DNA of 64,000 nucleotides, from NCBI RefSeq assembly GCF_021029445.1, contig NZ_CP072610.1, positions 2,294,001 through 2,358,000 of the forward strand. The letters are read 5' to 3'. This DNA comes from Pseudomonas wenzhouensis. GTDB lineage: Bacteria; Pseudomonadota; Gammaproteobacteria; Pseudomonadales; Pseudomonadaceae. Below the pieces are notes generated by a model that saw nothing but the letters and a program-made list of their open reading frames with translations, was not told where the DNA came from and did not search any database. Below, piece after piece: positions 33,649 to 42,651 of the stretch (its first letter is position 1; each line of letters opens with the position of its first letter). A program made the translations under genes and the position numbers.

Positions 33649-34580
33649 GGCTGAGGGCTCAGAGGTTCAGCAGTGGCAAGGGGCACAGCCTGTGCCGGTG
33701 GATTACGGGACCAGATAAAGGCAAGCGTCAGCCCGCTGACCAGATGCCAGCAGCCCCAGAATGCTGCAATCAGCAGCATGCCGCTGGCCTGGGGGAAGAA
33801 GGTGAAGATGATGGCCAAACCCAGGGCCGAGTTCTGAATGCCGACCTCCAGCGTGATGGCCCGCCGATCGGCCACGGGCAGGCCAGAAAGCCGGGCGGCG
33901 GTGTAACCGATCAACAACGCCATGCTGTTGTGTGCCACCACCAGCCAGAAGAACAGATAGAAATGCTCGACAAACTGGTCCAGATTTTTGCTGAACGCCA
34001 GCAGCACAAAACTCAGCATGACCAACAGCGCAAACACGCGAAGCGGCTTTTCCACCTTCAAGGCCAGCGTCGGCAAGCGGCGGCCAATCGCCATGCCGGC
34101 GATCAGCGGCAGCCCCAGCACCAGCAAGACCAGCCACAACAGGCTGACCGGGTCCATGGCGATTTCGGTCAGCAGGGGCCGGGTCTGCGGATTCAGCCAG
34201 GCATAAAAGGCGAAGTTGAGCGGCGTCAGCACACTGGCCAACAGGCTGGAGATGGCAGTCATGCTCACTGAAACAGCGACATTACCGCGCGCCATCCAGG
34301 TCATGATGTTGGAGAAGCTGCCGCCGGGGCAGGCGGCAACCAGCATCATGCCCAATGCCAGCATGGGCTCGACATCCAATGCCCAGCAGCCCAGGCAGGT
34401 GAGGGCCGGTAGCAGCAGGAACTGAGCCAGCATGCCGATGAGCGGGGCCTTGGGCTCGCGCAGGATGCGTTTGAAGTCCTCGGTCCGCAGATCAAGGGAA
34501 ACCCCAAACATCATCACCGCCAGGATGATATTGATGATGACCAGGCTGGAAGGGTCGAAGTGAATCTGTGCTTCACCCAT
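33645..34580 (-). CDS. Bile acid:sodium symporter-family transporter
   Basis: A 311-residue inner membrane protein of the BASS family with about nine to ten helices. Characteristic stretches are AVMMFGVSLDLRTEDFKRIL near the start, ACPGGSFSNIMTWMARGNVAVSVSMTAISS around residue 105, and EVGIQNSALGLAII near 255. It would take up an organic acid or steroid-like anion with sodium. The ATG at 34578-34580 is one base after the FMO stop. It is the natural uptake partner for the FMO/SDR pair. Confidence 0.9.
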   Translation of the reverse strand: MGEAQIHFDPSSLVIINIILAVMMFGVSLDLRTEDFKRILREPKAPLIGMLAQFLLLPALTCLGCWALDVEPMLALGMMLVAACPGGSFSNIMTWMARGNVAVSVSMTAISSLLASVLTPLNFAFYAWLNPQTRPLLTEIAMDPVSLLWLVLLVLGLPLIAGMAIGRRLPTLALKVEKPLRVFALLVMLSFVLLAFSKNLDQFVEHFYLFFWLVVAHNSMALLIGYTAARLSGLPVADRRAITLEVGIQNSALGLAIIFTFFPQASGMLLIAAFWGCWHLVSGLTLAFIWSRNPPAQAVPLATAEPLSPQP

Positions 34581-34581
34581 G

Positions 34582-35922
34582 TCAGGCCTCCTGAGCCCGT
34601 GATTCGGTGCGCGGTGCAACCAGAGAAGCTTCGCCTGCGCTCAGCTCGTTGATATGACGTTTCAGGGCCTGACGGTAACTGTCCTTGTGCACGTAGTAGG
34701 CCATGCGCTCAAGCGGCAGGTAGGCATAGCCGCCGTCCAGCCGCTGCGCGCAATGCTGTTGCACCTGCTGGTGGAACTGTTCAGCCAGCGGGCTGCCCTG
34801 CAGTTGTCGGCGGATCACCAGCGCCACCAGCTCGGCCTGCTCGGCGCGGCCCTGCCAGCCGAGACCCGAGGCCTCGATCATGCCGAGCATGAACAGGTTG
34901 CGGTGCAGCGGATGGAACACGTTGAGGTACAGCTGCGGCGCGCCGCAATCCTGGGGCCAGTTCAGCTCAGCGCGGTCGATAAAGGGGTAGTCGAGCTTGT
35001 AGCCCGTGGCCTGGAGGATGAGGTCATAGTCGGCCTGGCTACCATCGGCGAAGGTGACTGTATGGCCGTCAACCTGGCGGATGTCAGCGCGCGGTTGAAT
35101 ATCGCCATGGCCGATGTGGTGCAGCACCAGCGAGTTCATCACCGGGTGCGACTCGTACAGGCGATAGTCCGGGTCAGGCAAACCATACTGCGAGGGCTTG
35201 CCGAGCAGGGCGCGCACCAGCAGGCCGTCGACCAGCTGCTTGAGCCGACGAGGCAGCTTGACTGCACCGCCGAAGGTGTCGGTGGGCTTGCCGAGAATGA
35301 ACTTGGGCAGGAAGTGGTAGCCACGGCGCACCGACAGGTCAACCGAAGCAGCGCGGTGCACGGCATCCACGGCGATATCGCAAGCCGAGTTGCCGCAGCC
35401 GATCACCAGTACCCGTTTGCCGGCCAATACATCGGCGCACTTATATTGCGAGGCGTGCAGCACCTCACCTTCGAACGTGCCAGGCAGGGCTGGCTGGTTG
35501 GGCGTATGCAGGGTGCCATTGGCGATCAACACACCTTCGAAAAACCACTCCCGCTGCTCACTCCGGGATTCACTGAGCAGACGCCAGCCGTTGCCATGGC
35601 GCGTCAGTTGCACCACACGGGTGTTGAACTGGAAGTGCTCGCGCAGGCCGAAATGCTCGGCGTAGTCGCGAAAGTACTGGCCGATCTGCTGGTGCCGTGG
35701 GTAGTGCGGCACCTCGGCGGGCATGGGGAACTCGGCGAAGGCCGTGGTGCCCTTGGATGAGATCAGGTGAGCCGATTCGTACATGGTGCTGTGCGGGTTG
35801 TTGATGTCCCACAGCCCGCCAACATCGGTATGCTGCTCGAAACCGACGAAGGGGATGGCGTAGCGTTGCAGCTGACGGGCAGCCGCCAGCCCCATAGGGC
35901 CGGCTCCGATAATGGCGTACAT
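34582..35922 (-). CDS. Flavin-containing monooxygenase
   Basis: A 446-residue FMO-type enzyme. FAD site IGAGPMG at 5-11; NADPH site VIGCGNSACD near 175; the FMO fingerprint F-x-G-x-x-x-H-x-x-x-Y is FEGEVLHASQY near 149; ATGYK near 310. Baeyer-Villiger enzymes end the fingerprint in W, so Y argues for N- or S-oxygenation or for FMO-type ketone oxidation. First gene of a five-gene operon read away from an AraC regulator 103 bp away. Substrate unknown. Confidence 0.92.
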   Translation of the reverse strand: MYAIIGAGPMGLAAARQLQRYAIPFVGFEQHTDVGGLWDINNPHSTMYESAHLISSKGTTAFAEFPMPAEVPHYPRHQQIGQYFRDYAEHFGLREHFQFNTRVVQLTRHGNGWRLLSESRSEQREWFFEGVLIANGTLHTPNQPALPGTFEGEVLHASQYKCADVLAGKRVLVIGCGNSACDIAVDAVHRAASVDLSVRRGYHFLPKFILGKPTDTFGGAVKLPRRLKQLVDGLLVRALLGKPSQYGLPDPDYRLYESHPVMNSLVLHHIGHGDIQPRADIRQVDGHTVTFADGSQADYDLILQATGYKLDYPFIDRAELNWPQDCGAPQLYLNVFHPLHRNLFMLGMIEASGLGWQGRAEQAELVALVIRRQLQGSPLAEQFHQQVQQHCAQRLDGGYAYLPLERMAYYVHKDSYRQALKRHINELSAGEASLVAPRTESRAQEA

Positions 35923-36025
35923 GCAAGGCGTCTCGATTGTCTTTCTTTAGTTATTCCGCAAGCATATGCAGCCCAGCGTCCGCCGTAATGGCTGAAACAG
36001 GACCTTTTCCGGTTAATTCAGGACT

Positions 36026-36997
36026 ATGAGCACTACGCCGACCGTCACCGTGCACTACGCCCAGGCCATTCTTCAGGCTGCGGAGCGATTGGCCTTGCCA
36101 TTGCCTGCCGAGTTGAGCGAGCTGGGTGGCGTTGCCCGCATTCCCCTGGCGCGCCAGGATGCGTTGTGGGAAGCCTTCTGCACGGCCGCCGATGATCCGT
36201 TGATCGGCCTGCGCCTGGGCTGTGCCCTGCAGGTCGGCCATCTGGATATGGTCGGCGCCTTGTTGATGAGCTGCGAAACAGTGGGCGAGGCCTTGGAGGC
36301 GCTGCTGGAGTACTACCCAATCGTGGGCGTAGGCGGGGAATTCAGCCTGCTGCGTGAGCCTGGCCGTGTCTGCCTGATCTATCGGGCGCACTATCAGGTG
36401 CGCCGCGAAGAGCGGGTAGAGGCGGTACTGGCCAGTCTGCTGCATATGTCGCGTTGGATTGCCGGCAACAAGCTCGGCGCCCTGCAGCTGAGTGTGAGTC
36501 ATAACGCCCGCGCCGCTCTGAGTCGTTATGCCGAATTGCTCGAATGCAATGTGGCCTTTGCTGCACAGCACGATGGACTGTGGTTCGCCGATGCCGACCT
36601 GCAGGTGCCGCTGATTCAAGCCAATGCCACGATGCGCGAGCATCTGCGCGGTCTGGCCCAGAGCCTGCTTGAGCGTCTGGGTACGCAGAGCCTGACCGTG
36701 CGCGTGCAACAATTGCTGCGTGAACAGCCGCGCTGGGGCAAGGAGCGCATCGCCGAGCAGCTTGAGCTCAGTGGCCGTCACCTGAATCGCAAACTGGCCG
36801 ATGAGGGCACCAGCTTCAAACTTCTGCGTGAGCAGGTTCTGTTCGACATGGCCGAAAACCTGCTGCGTGAACCTGTGCGCCTGAGTGAGGTGGCCGAACG
36901 CCTGGGCTTTTCCGACGAGAGTGCCTTCGCCAAGGCGTTTCGCCGCTGGAGCAATATGACCCCCGGACAGTTTCGTCAGGCCGCGGCAACAGCCTGA
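36026..36997 (+). CDS. AraC-family transcriptional regulator
   Basis: A 323-residue regulator. The N-terminal 200 residues are an arabinose-binding-domain-like region of the OruR/ArgR-type group (LIGLRLGCALQVGHLDMVGALLMSC). The C-terminal 100 residues are two HTH motifs (WGKERIAEQLELSGRHLNRKL; LSEVAERLGFSDESAFAKAF then RRWSNMTPGQFR). It is divergent from the FMO operon and very likely controls it in response to a substrate of that pathway. Confidence 0.92.
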   Translation: MSTTPTVTVHYAQAILQAAERLALPLPAELSELGGVARIPLARQDALWEAFCTAADDPLIGLRLGCALQVGHLDMVGALLMSCETVGEALEALLEYYPIVGVGGEFSLLREPGRVCLIYRAHYQVRREERVEAVLASLLHMSRWIAGNKLGALQLSVSHNARAALSRYAELLECNVAFAAQHDGLWFADADLQVPLIQANATMREHLRGLAQSLLERLGTQSLTVRVQQLLREQPRWGKERIAEQLELSGRHLNRKLADEGTSFKLLREQVLFDMAENLLREPVRLSEVAERLGFSDESAFAKAFRRWSNMTPGQFRQAAATA

Positions 36998-37131
36998 CGC
37001 AGCCGCCCTGTAACAGCGGCTTTGGCTCTCCCGCCAGAAGGGGTGAGCCGCGAATTGTGCAGGCTTCGGGGCAGTTAACGCGTGACCGGGGCTGGCCCCT
37101 CTAGGACAATCAGTATTTTCCCGCTGCCGTC

Positions 37132-37935
37132 ATGGCAAAGGGGCAAGGTGGAGTGTTGGGGATGCCTGGTTTACCGCCGGTCGGTCAGATGCCGGATCCG
37201 CTGTTGATCGCCGAAGTGCAGGATGAGTTCGGGGTGATTCAGGTTGTCGAGATGGGCGCCTACCGCTTTCTCGAATTTGGCGAGGCCATCGAGCAGAGCT
37301 GCGTCTACATGCCCGAGCCCAGCTGGCTGGAGTATGACTACACCCGCGCCATGCTGCTGGGCGCGCTGTGTCATGAACAACCCGAAAGCGCCCTGTTTCT
37401 CGGCCTGGGCGCCGGTAACCTGACCCAGGCCTGCCTGAAGTTTCTGCCCCTGGATGATGTTGAAGTCATTGAACTACGCCCGGATGTGCCGCGCCTGGCC
37501 ATGGAGCATATGGGGCTGACCGATGACCCACGGCTGACCATCCGCATCGGTGATGCCATTGAGCTGCTGGATAGCGCAGAGAAGACTGACCTGCTGTTTG
37601 TCGACCTGTACACCGACCATGGCCCGGCCACTGGTCACCTGGCCTGGCGTTTTCTGGAGGATTGCCGCAACAAGCTCAATCCCGGTGGCTGGCTGATCAT
37701 CAATCAATGGGCCAGCAATGATGGCAAGCCGCTCGGTGCGGCTTTATTGCGCGGGCTTTATCACCGGCACTACTGGGAATGCCCGGTGAAGGAAGGCAAC
37801 GTGGTGCTGCTGATCCCCGCTGATCTCGAGCAAAACCTGGATATGGGGTGCCTGCAAATGCGCGCGGGCGAGCTGGCGCCGCGTCTGGGTTACTCGCTGC
37901 AACCACTGATCGAAGCACTGCGCCCGGCCAGCTGA
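37132..37935 (+). CDS. Spermidine-synthase-like methyltransferase-fold protein
   Basis: A 267-residue protein of the polyamine aminopropyltransferase superfamily. It has the Rossmann motif LFLGLGAGNLTQACLKF, the acidic loop VEVIELRPDVPRLA and LLFVDLYTDHG where real spermidine synthases read D-x-x-D/T-x-D-P. Because that motif and the putrescine-binding residues are changed, it may not make spermidine. It is a single gene between the AraC regulator and the helicase. Function unknown. Confidence 0.8.
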   Translation: MAKGQGGVLGMPGLPPVGQMPDPLLIAEVQDEFGVIQVVEMGAYRFLEFGEAIEQSCVYMPEPSWLEYDYTRAMLLGALCHEQPESALFLGLGAGNLTQACLKFLPLDDVEVIELRPDVPRLAMEHMGLTDDPRLTIRIGDAIELLDSAEKTDLLFVDLYTDHGPATGHLAWRFLEDCRNKLNPGGWLIINQWASNDGKPLGAALLRGLYHRHYWECPVKEGNVVLLIPADLEQNLDMGCLQMRAGELAPRLGYSLQPLIEALRPAS

Positions 37936-38001
37936 TGCGCCGTTGAGCGGTTGGATGCAGATAGATCGATAAAAACCAGCACCCGAGTCAGGATTTTCAG
38001 G

Positions 38002-38226
38002 TATAGTGCGCGCCGGCCAATTTTCTGGCCACGTTCAGGTAGTGCAACTCGCCCGGGGGAATTGACCTCCGGCAGCCAGTCCCCCAGCGGACTATCCTTG
38101 ACGATTCACTTTCACCACGTTTTCGCAAATCCCCGCCGACCAGGCTGCCAGGGTGACCCAAAAGGTCTTACACGGCATGCGCAGCTTTGGAACATGGGTC
38201 TTTGCGGATGCACTTGAGGCAGACCC
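38002..38226 (+). promoter_or_regulatory. Long leader of the DEAD-box helicase gene
   Basis: A TATAGT -10-like box at 38002-38007 (no good -35) would give a leader of about 210 nt without an open frame. It includes the hairpin GGCCA-ATTTTC-TGGCC at about 38014. Long structured leaders are usual for cold-shock helicases. Nothing else was seen in 37936-38226. Confidence 0.4.
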
Positions 38227-39921
38227 ATGACCCAGGAAATCGGCGGCTTCGCCGCGCTCGGACTTCACCCCAATATTCTCGCCGCTCTGACCGCCGTTGG
38301 TTACGAAGAGCCGTCTCCGATTCAGTCGCAGGCCATTCCGGTAATCCTTGCCGGCCACGACATGATCGGCCAGGCGCAGACCGGCACCGGCAAAACTGCC
38401 GCGTTCGCGCTGCCGTTGCTGTCGAAGGTCGACACGGCCAAGCGCGAGCCGCAGGTGCTGATCCTGGCACCGACCCGCGAGCTGGCCCTGCAGGTCGCCA
38501 CCGCGTTTGAAACCTACTCCAAGCAGATGCCTGGCCTGAACGTCGTGGCTGTCTACGGTGGTGCACCGATGGGCCCGCAGCTCAAGGCCATTCGTCAGGG
38601 CGCTCAGGTCATCGTCGCTACGCCGGGCCGTCTGGTCGACCACCTGCGTCGTGACGAGAAAGTGCTGTCCACCATCCAGCACCTGGTACTCGACGAAGCC
38701 GACGAAATGCTCAAGCTGGGCTTCATGGACGACCTTGAAGTGATCTTCGAAGCCATGCCGGAAAGCCGTCAGAGCGTGCTGTTCTCCGCCACGCTGCCGC
38801 ACTCGATCCGCGCCATCGCCGAGAAGCACCTGCGTGAGCCGCAACACATCAAGATCGCGGCCAAGACCCAGACCGTCTCGCGCATCGAGCAGGCGCACCT
38901 GATGATTCACGCCGACCAGAAGACCAACGCCGTGTTGCGTCTGCTGGAAGTCGAGGACTTCGACGCGCTGATCGCCTTCGTACGCACCAAGCAGGCCACG
39001 CTGGATCTGGCCAGCGCCCTGGAAGCCAAGGGCTTCAAGGCTGCCGCGCTGAACGGCGATATCGCCCAGAACCAGCGCGAGCGCGTAATCGAGTCGCTCA
39101 AGGATGGTCGTCTGGATATCGTCGTCGCGACTGACGTTGCTGCTCGTGGTATCGACGTGCCGCGTATCACCCACGTGTTCAACGTCGACATGCCGTATGA
39201 CCCGGAGTCCTACGTGCACCGTATCGGCCGTACCGGCCGCGCTGGTCGCGATGGTCGTGCGCTGCTGCTGGTGACGCCGCGTGAGCGCCGTATGCTGCAG
39301 GTGATCGAGCGTGTCACCGGGCAGAAGGTCGGCGAGGTCAAGCTGCCGAACGCCCAGCAGGTGCTTGATGCACGCATCAAGAAGCTCACCAGCAGCCTGG
39401 CGCCGCTGGTAGCCGATGCCGAAGCCAACCATGGCGATCTGCTCGATCGCCTGACTGCCGATATCGGTTGCAGCCCGCGCGCGCTGGCCGCTGCGCTGCT
39501 GAAAAAGGCCACCAATGGCCAGGCACTGGATCTGGCCAGCGTCGAGCGCGAGCAGCCGCTGGTGCCGGGCGTTGGTGGCGCACCACGTGAGCGCCGCGAG
39601 CGTGATGGCGAGCGTTCCGAGCGTAGCGGTGGTGAGCGCGGCGAATACCGCGAGCGCCGTGCGCCGTTGCCGCTGACCGAAGGCCGCGTGCGTTGCCGCA
39701 CCGCCCTGGGGACGCGCGACGGTATTGCCGCCAAGAACCTGCTCGGCGCCATCCTCAACGAAGGCGGCCTGGCCCGTGAAGCCATTGGCCGTATCCAGAT
39801 CCGCGAGACCTTCAGCCTGGTCGAGCTGCCGGAAGATGGCCTGGACCGTCTGCTCGGCAAGCTGAAAGACACCCGCGTCGCTGGTAAGGCGCTGAAGCTG
39901 CGTCGCTATCGCGAGGATTGA
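38227..39921 (+). CDS. deaD: DEAD-box ATP-dependent RNA helicase (DeaD/CsdA)
   Basis: A 564-residue helicase for ribosome assembly and mRNA unfolding, usually needed in the cold. Motifs: Q-motif, AQTGTGKT (I), PTRELALQV (Ia), DEAD (II), SAT (III), ARGIDVP (V), HRIGRTGRAGR (VI). After residue 440 follows an Arg/Glu/Gly-rich linker (ERREREGERSERSGGERGEY type) and then a DbpA-type RNA-binding domain at the C-terminus. The start is preceded by a long leader. Ends at a strong bidirectional terminator. Confidence 0.93.
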   Translation: MTQEIGGFAALGLHPNILAALTAVGYEEPSPIQSQAIPVILAGHDMIGQAQTGTGKTAAFALPLLSKVDTAKREPQVLILAPTRELALQVATAFETYSKQMPGLNVVAVYGGAPMGPQLKAIRQGAQVIVATPGRLVDHLRRDEKVLSTIQHLVLDEADEMLKLGFMDDLEVIFEAMPESRQSVLFSATLPHSIRAIAEKHLREPQHIKIAAKTQTVSRIEQAHLMIHADQKTNAVLRLLEVEDFDALIAFVRTKQATLDLASALEAKGFKAAALNGDIAQNQRERVIESLKDGRLDIVVATDVAARGIDVPRITHVFNVDMPYDPESYVHRIGRTGRAGRDGRALLLVTPRERRMLQVIERVTGQKVGEVKLPNAQQVLDARIKKLTSSLAPLVADAEANHGDLLDRLTADIGCSPRALAAALLKKATNGQALDLASVEREQPLVPGVGGAPRERRERDGERSERSGGERGEYRERRAPLPLTEGRVRCRTALGTRDGIAAKNLLGAILNEGGLAREAIGRIQIRETFSLVELPEDGLDRLLGKLKDTRVAGKALKLRRYRED

Positions 39922-39948
39922 TCCAGCCGGCTGATTAGCCGAGGATCA

Positions 39949-39985
39949 AAAAAACGCCGCGCCCCTCACAGGGCGCGGCGTTTTT
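39949..39985. terminator. Bidirectional terminator after deaD
   Basis: ACGCCGCGCCC pairs with GGGCGCGGCGT around CTCACA, with AAAAAA before and TTTTT after. Confidence 0.92.
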
Positions 39986-40035
39986 GTGTGTGCGCTGGCC
40001 GCGCAGGCTGAACCGGACGCCGGCGCCTGAAAGCA

Positions 40036-40062
40036 AAACGCCCCGAACCAGTCGGGGCGTTT
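40036..40062 (-). terminator. Terminator of the cysI-DUF934 operon
   Basis: CGCCCCGA pairs with TCGGGGCG, with AAA on one side and TTT on the other; on the minus strand a TTTTGCTTT tract follows. It lies 19 bp after the DUF934 stop. Confidence 0.85.
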
Positions 40063-40080
40063 GCGTCGTTCTCGCTGCGA

Positions 40081-40578
40081 TCAGGCGCGGCGACGGAACA
40101 GGGGCAGCGGTTGGTCTGCCGACGCCTGGTAGACCTCGCTGTAATCCTCGAAGGCCTTCAGTGCATCGTACGGATCCTTGTCGGCACGCAGGGCGAAGGC
40201 ATCGAAGCCGACACGCCTGAGGGCGAACAGCTGGTCGCGCAGCACGTCGCCAATGGCGCGTACTTCGCCCTTGTAGCCGTAACGGGTGCGCAGCAGGTAG
40301 GCAGTGGAGGAGTGGCGGCCGTCAGTGAACGCCGGGAACTCCAGGGCGATGACCTGAAAATGCGCGAGGTCATCGGCGATTTCCTCGATTTCGTCGCCGG
40401 CTTCCAGCCACACACCGAGACCGCCATCGCGGGCCTTGAGCGCGTGTGCGTGCTCGACCCACAGGGCCAGCGGTACGATGATGTCGTCGCAGTTGGGGAT
40501 GGCGTCCAGGGTCACGTCCTTGGCCAGCAGGTGCCAGGTTTCGTCGACCACCTGGCCGTTCTTAATGATTCGCTGCAT
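40081..40578 (-). CDS. DUF934-family protein linked to sulfite reductase
   Basis: A 165-residue soluble protein of the DUF934 family (start MQRIIKNGQVVDETWHLL; central YLLRTRYGYKGEVRAIGDVLRDQL; end EDYSEVYQASADQPLPLFRRR). The family nearly always sits after cysI in pseudomonads and related bacteria and may help deliver electrons or assemble sulfite reductase, though its role is not firmly known. It overlaps cysI by 17 bp (40562-40578), so it is translationally coupled. Confidence 0.9.
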   Translation of the reverse strand: MQRIIKNGQVVDETWHLLAKDVTLDAIPNCDDIIVPLALWVEHAHALKARDGGLGVWLEAGDEIEEIADDLAHFQVIALEFPAFTDGRHSSTAYLLRTRYGYKGEVRAIGDVLRDQLFALRRVGFDAFALRADKDPYDALKAFEDYSEVYQASADQPLPLFRRRA

Positions 40579-42220
40579 AGACGCGCTCCTTGAACGGGTC
40601 GATACCGACGCGGCGGTAGGTGTCGAGGAAGCTTTCTTCTTCGGTGCGTTGCTCGACGTAAACCTTGATGATCTTGTCGATCACGTCGGCCATGTCCGCT
40701 TCAGCGAAGGAGGGGCCGAGGATCTGCGCCAGGCTGGCGTCACGGCCAGCGCTGCCGCCGAGCGAGACCTGATAGAACTCCTGACCTTTCTTGTCGACGC
40801 CGAGGATGCCGATGTGGCCGACGTGGTGATGACCGCAGGCATTCATGCAGCCGGAGATGTTCAGGTCAATATTGCCGATGTCGAACAGGTAGTCGAGATC
40901 ATCGAAACGACGCTGGATGGCTTCGGCCACCGGAATCGACTTGGCGTTGGCCAGCGAGCAGAAATCACCACCCGGGCAGCAGATGATGTCGGTCAGCAGG
41001 CCCACGTTCGGTGTAGCGAAGCCTTGTTCGCGCAGCTCGCCCCACAGGGTCAGCAACTGACGCTGCTCGACGTCGGCAAGGATGATGTTCTGGTTATGGC
41101 TGTTACGTACTTCGCCGAAGCTGTAGCGGTCGGCCAGATCGGCGATGGCATCGAGTTGCTTGTCGGTGACGTCGCCCGGCGCTACGCCGGTGGGCTTGAG
41201 CGACAGGGTCACGGCCACGTAGCCGGGCTTCTTGTGGGCGAAGGTGTTCCGCTGGCGCCAGCGGGCGAAGCCAGGATGCTCGGCGTCCTGCTGAGCGAGC
41301 AGGGCATCTTCGTCCTGCAGGGACAGATAGGCCGGATCAACGAAGTGTGCGGCAACGCGGGCGACTTCGGCTTCGGTCAGGGTGGTCGGGCCATCCTTGA
41401 GATGCGCCCACTCGGCGTTGACGCGCTCGGCGAACACCTCGGGAGTCAGCGCCTTGACCAGAATTTTGATGCGCGCCTTGTATTTGTTGTCGCGACGGCC
41501 ATAGCGGTTGTACACGCGCAGGATGGCGTCGAGATAACTGATCAGGTGCTGCCATGGCAGAAATTCATTGATGAAGCTGCCGACGATCGGAGTACGGCCC
41601 AGGCCGCCGCCGACGGAGACGCGGAAGCCCAGTTCACCCGCTTCGTTGCGCACTGCCTCCAGGCCAATGTCATGCACTTCGATGGCCGCACGGTCACTTA
41701 CCGCGCCGTTGACGGCGATCTTGAACTTGCGCGGCAGGTGCGAAAATTCGGGATGGAAAGTCGACCACTGGCGGATGATCTCGCACCACGGGCGCGGATC
41801 GACGATCTCGTCCTTGGCCACACCGGCGAACTGGTCGGTGGTGGTGTTACGAATGCAGTTGCCGCTGGTCTGGATGGCGTGCATCTGCACGGTGGCCAGT
41901 TCAGCCAGAATCTCCGGCACGTCTTCCAGCTCCGGCCAGTTGAACTGCACGTTTTGGCGGGTGCTGATGTGCGCGTAGCCCTTGTCGTAGTCGCGGGCGA
42001 TCTTGGCCATCATGCGCACTTGTGCCGAAGACATCAGGCCGTAAGGCACGGCGACGCGCAGCATGGGCGCGTAACGCTGGATATACAGACCGTTCTGCAG
42101 GCGCAGCGGACGGAATTCCTCGCCACTCAGTTCTCCAGAGAGATAGCGGCGGGTTTGATCGCGGAACTGCTTGACGCGATCCTCGACGATCTGTTGATCG
42201 TACTGGTCATATACGTACAT
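40562..42220 (-). CDS. cysI: Sulfite reductase hemoprotein
   Basis: A 552-residue siroheme/[4Fe-4S] enzyme that reduces sulfite to sulfide. It has two nitrite/sulfite reductase repeats; the cluster cysteines are in DIICCPGGDFC and in ISGCMNACGHH near the C-terminus. The N-terminal start MYVYDQYDQQIVEDR fits the family, and AGGACCC precedes the ATG at 42218-42220; 11 extra upstream residues are not needed. It uses siroheme, like NirB, so both depend on cobA. Its upstream region (42254-42455) may hold CysB sites not resolvable by eye. Confidence 0.95.
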   Translation of the reverse strand: MYVYDQYDQQIVEDRVKQFRDQTRRYLSGELSGEEFRPLRLQNGLYIQRYAPMLRVAVPYGLMSSAQVRMMAKIARDYDKGYAHISTRQNVQFNWPELEDVPEILAELATVQMHAIQTSGNCIRNTTTDQFAGVAKDEIVDPRPWCEIIRQWSTFHPEFSHLPRKFKIAVNGAVSDRAAIEVHDIGLEAVRNEAGELGFRVSVGGGLGRTPIVGSFINEFLPWQHLISYLDAILRVYNRYGRRDNKYKARIKILVKALTPEVFAERVNAEWAHLKDGPTTLTEAEVARVAAHFVDPAYLSLQDEDALLAQQDAEHPGFARWRQRNTFAHKKPGYVAVTLSLKPTGVAPGDVTDKQLDAIADLADRYSFGEVRNSHNQNIILADVEQRQLLTLWGELREQGFATPNVGLLTDIICCPGGDFCSLANAKSIPVAEAIQRRFDDLDYLFDIGNIDLNISGCMNACGHHHVGHIGILGVDKKGQEFYQVSLGGSAGRDASLAQILGPSFAEADMADVIDKIIKVYVEQRTEEESFLDTYRRVGIDPFKERVYAANH

Positions 42221-42455
42221 GAAGGGTCCTGTTTTCAGGCTGCTTACTGCCAATCAGCGCGCACGGCCGCGCACTCCCCGAGGAGCCGGGGCACGATACC
42301 AGCTCAGGTTTATGCGTAAAAGTGATGTTTGAATATATAAACCTAGCTTTAAGGAATAAGAGTGCCCAAGAGCATAACCAGATGGTTTGAGCACTGGCCA
42401 AGGCTGGTCTTAAATGCAGTGTGCGTCACCCACAATCACAAGAAGAGGGGGAGCC

Positions 42456-42569
42456 ATGAGCGAGCATACCGATATGGACAAGTCCGACAGCCTCATAGAT
42501 GCCTGGGCGATTTTTTGCCTGATTTCGATTGCGGTCGGCACGGCAGTCTTCTGGGTCAGCGGGCAATGA
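42456..42569 (+). CDS. Small membrane protein, 37 residues
   Basis: A 37-residue peptide: polar N-terminus (MSEHTDMDKSDSLID) and a single hydrophobic helix (AWAIFCLISIAVGTAVFWVS). GGGGGAG stands 7 nt before the ATG, and a clear terminator hairpin follows 2 nt after the stop codon, so the cistron is bounded on both sides. Divergent from cysI. Function unknown; small single-pass membrane proteins often modulate larger membrane complexes. Confidence 0.65.
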   Translation: MSEHTDMDKSDSLIDAWAIFCLISIAVGTAVFWVSGQ

Positions 42570-42570
42570 G

Positions 42571-42607
42571 GGCAAAGGCCGACGCGCTTTAGCGGTCGGC
42601 CTTTTGC
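42571..42607 (+). terminator. Terminator after the 37-residue membrane protein gene
   Basis: GGCAAAGGCCGAC pairs with GTCGGCCTTTTGCC; the inner stem GGCCGAC/GTCGGCC is followed by TTTT. Confidence 0.8.
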
Positions 42608-42651
42608 CATTAACACCTTATACTGCGCCCCGATTATTGTGGAGGGGCGAT

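Noticed and set aside
37132..37935. A true spermidine synthase (speE)
   Set aside because: The usual catalytic D-x-x-D/T-x-D-P motif is replaced by VDLYTDHG, and no speD is nearby.
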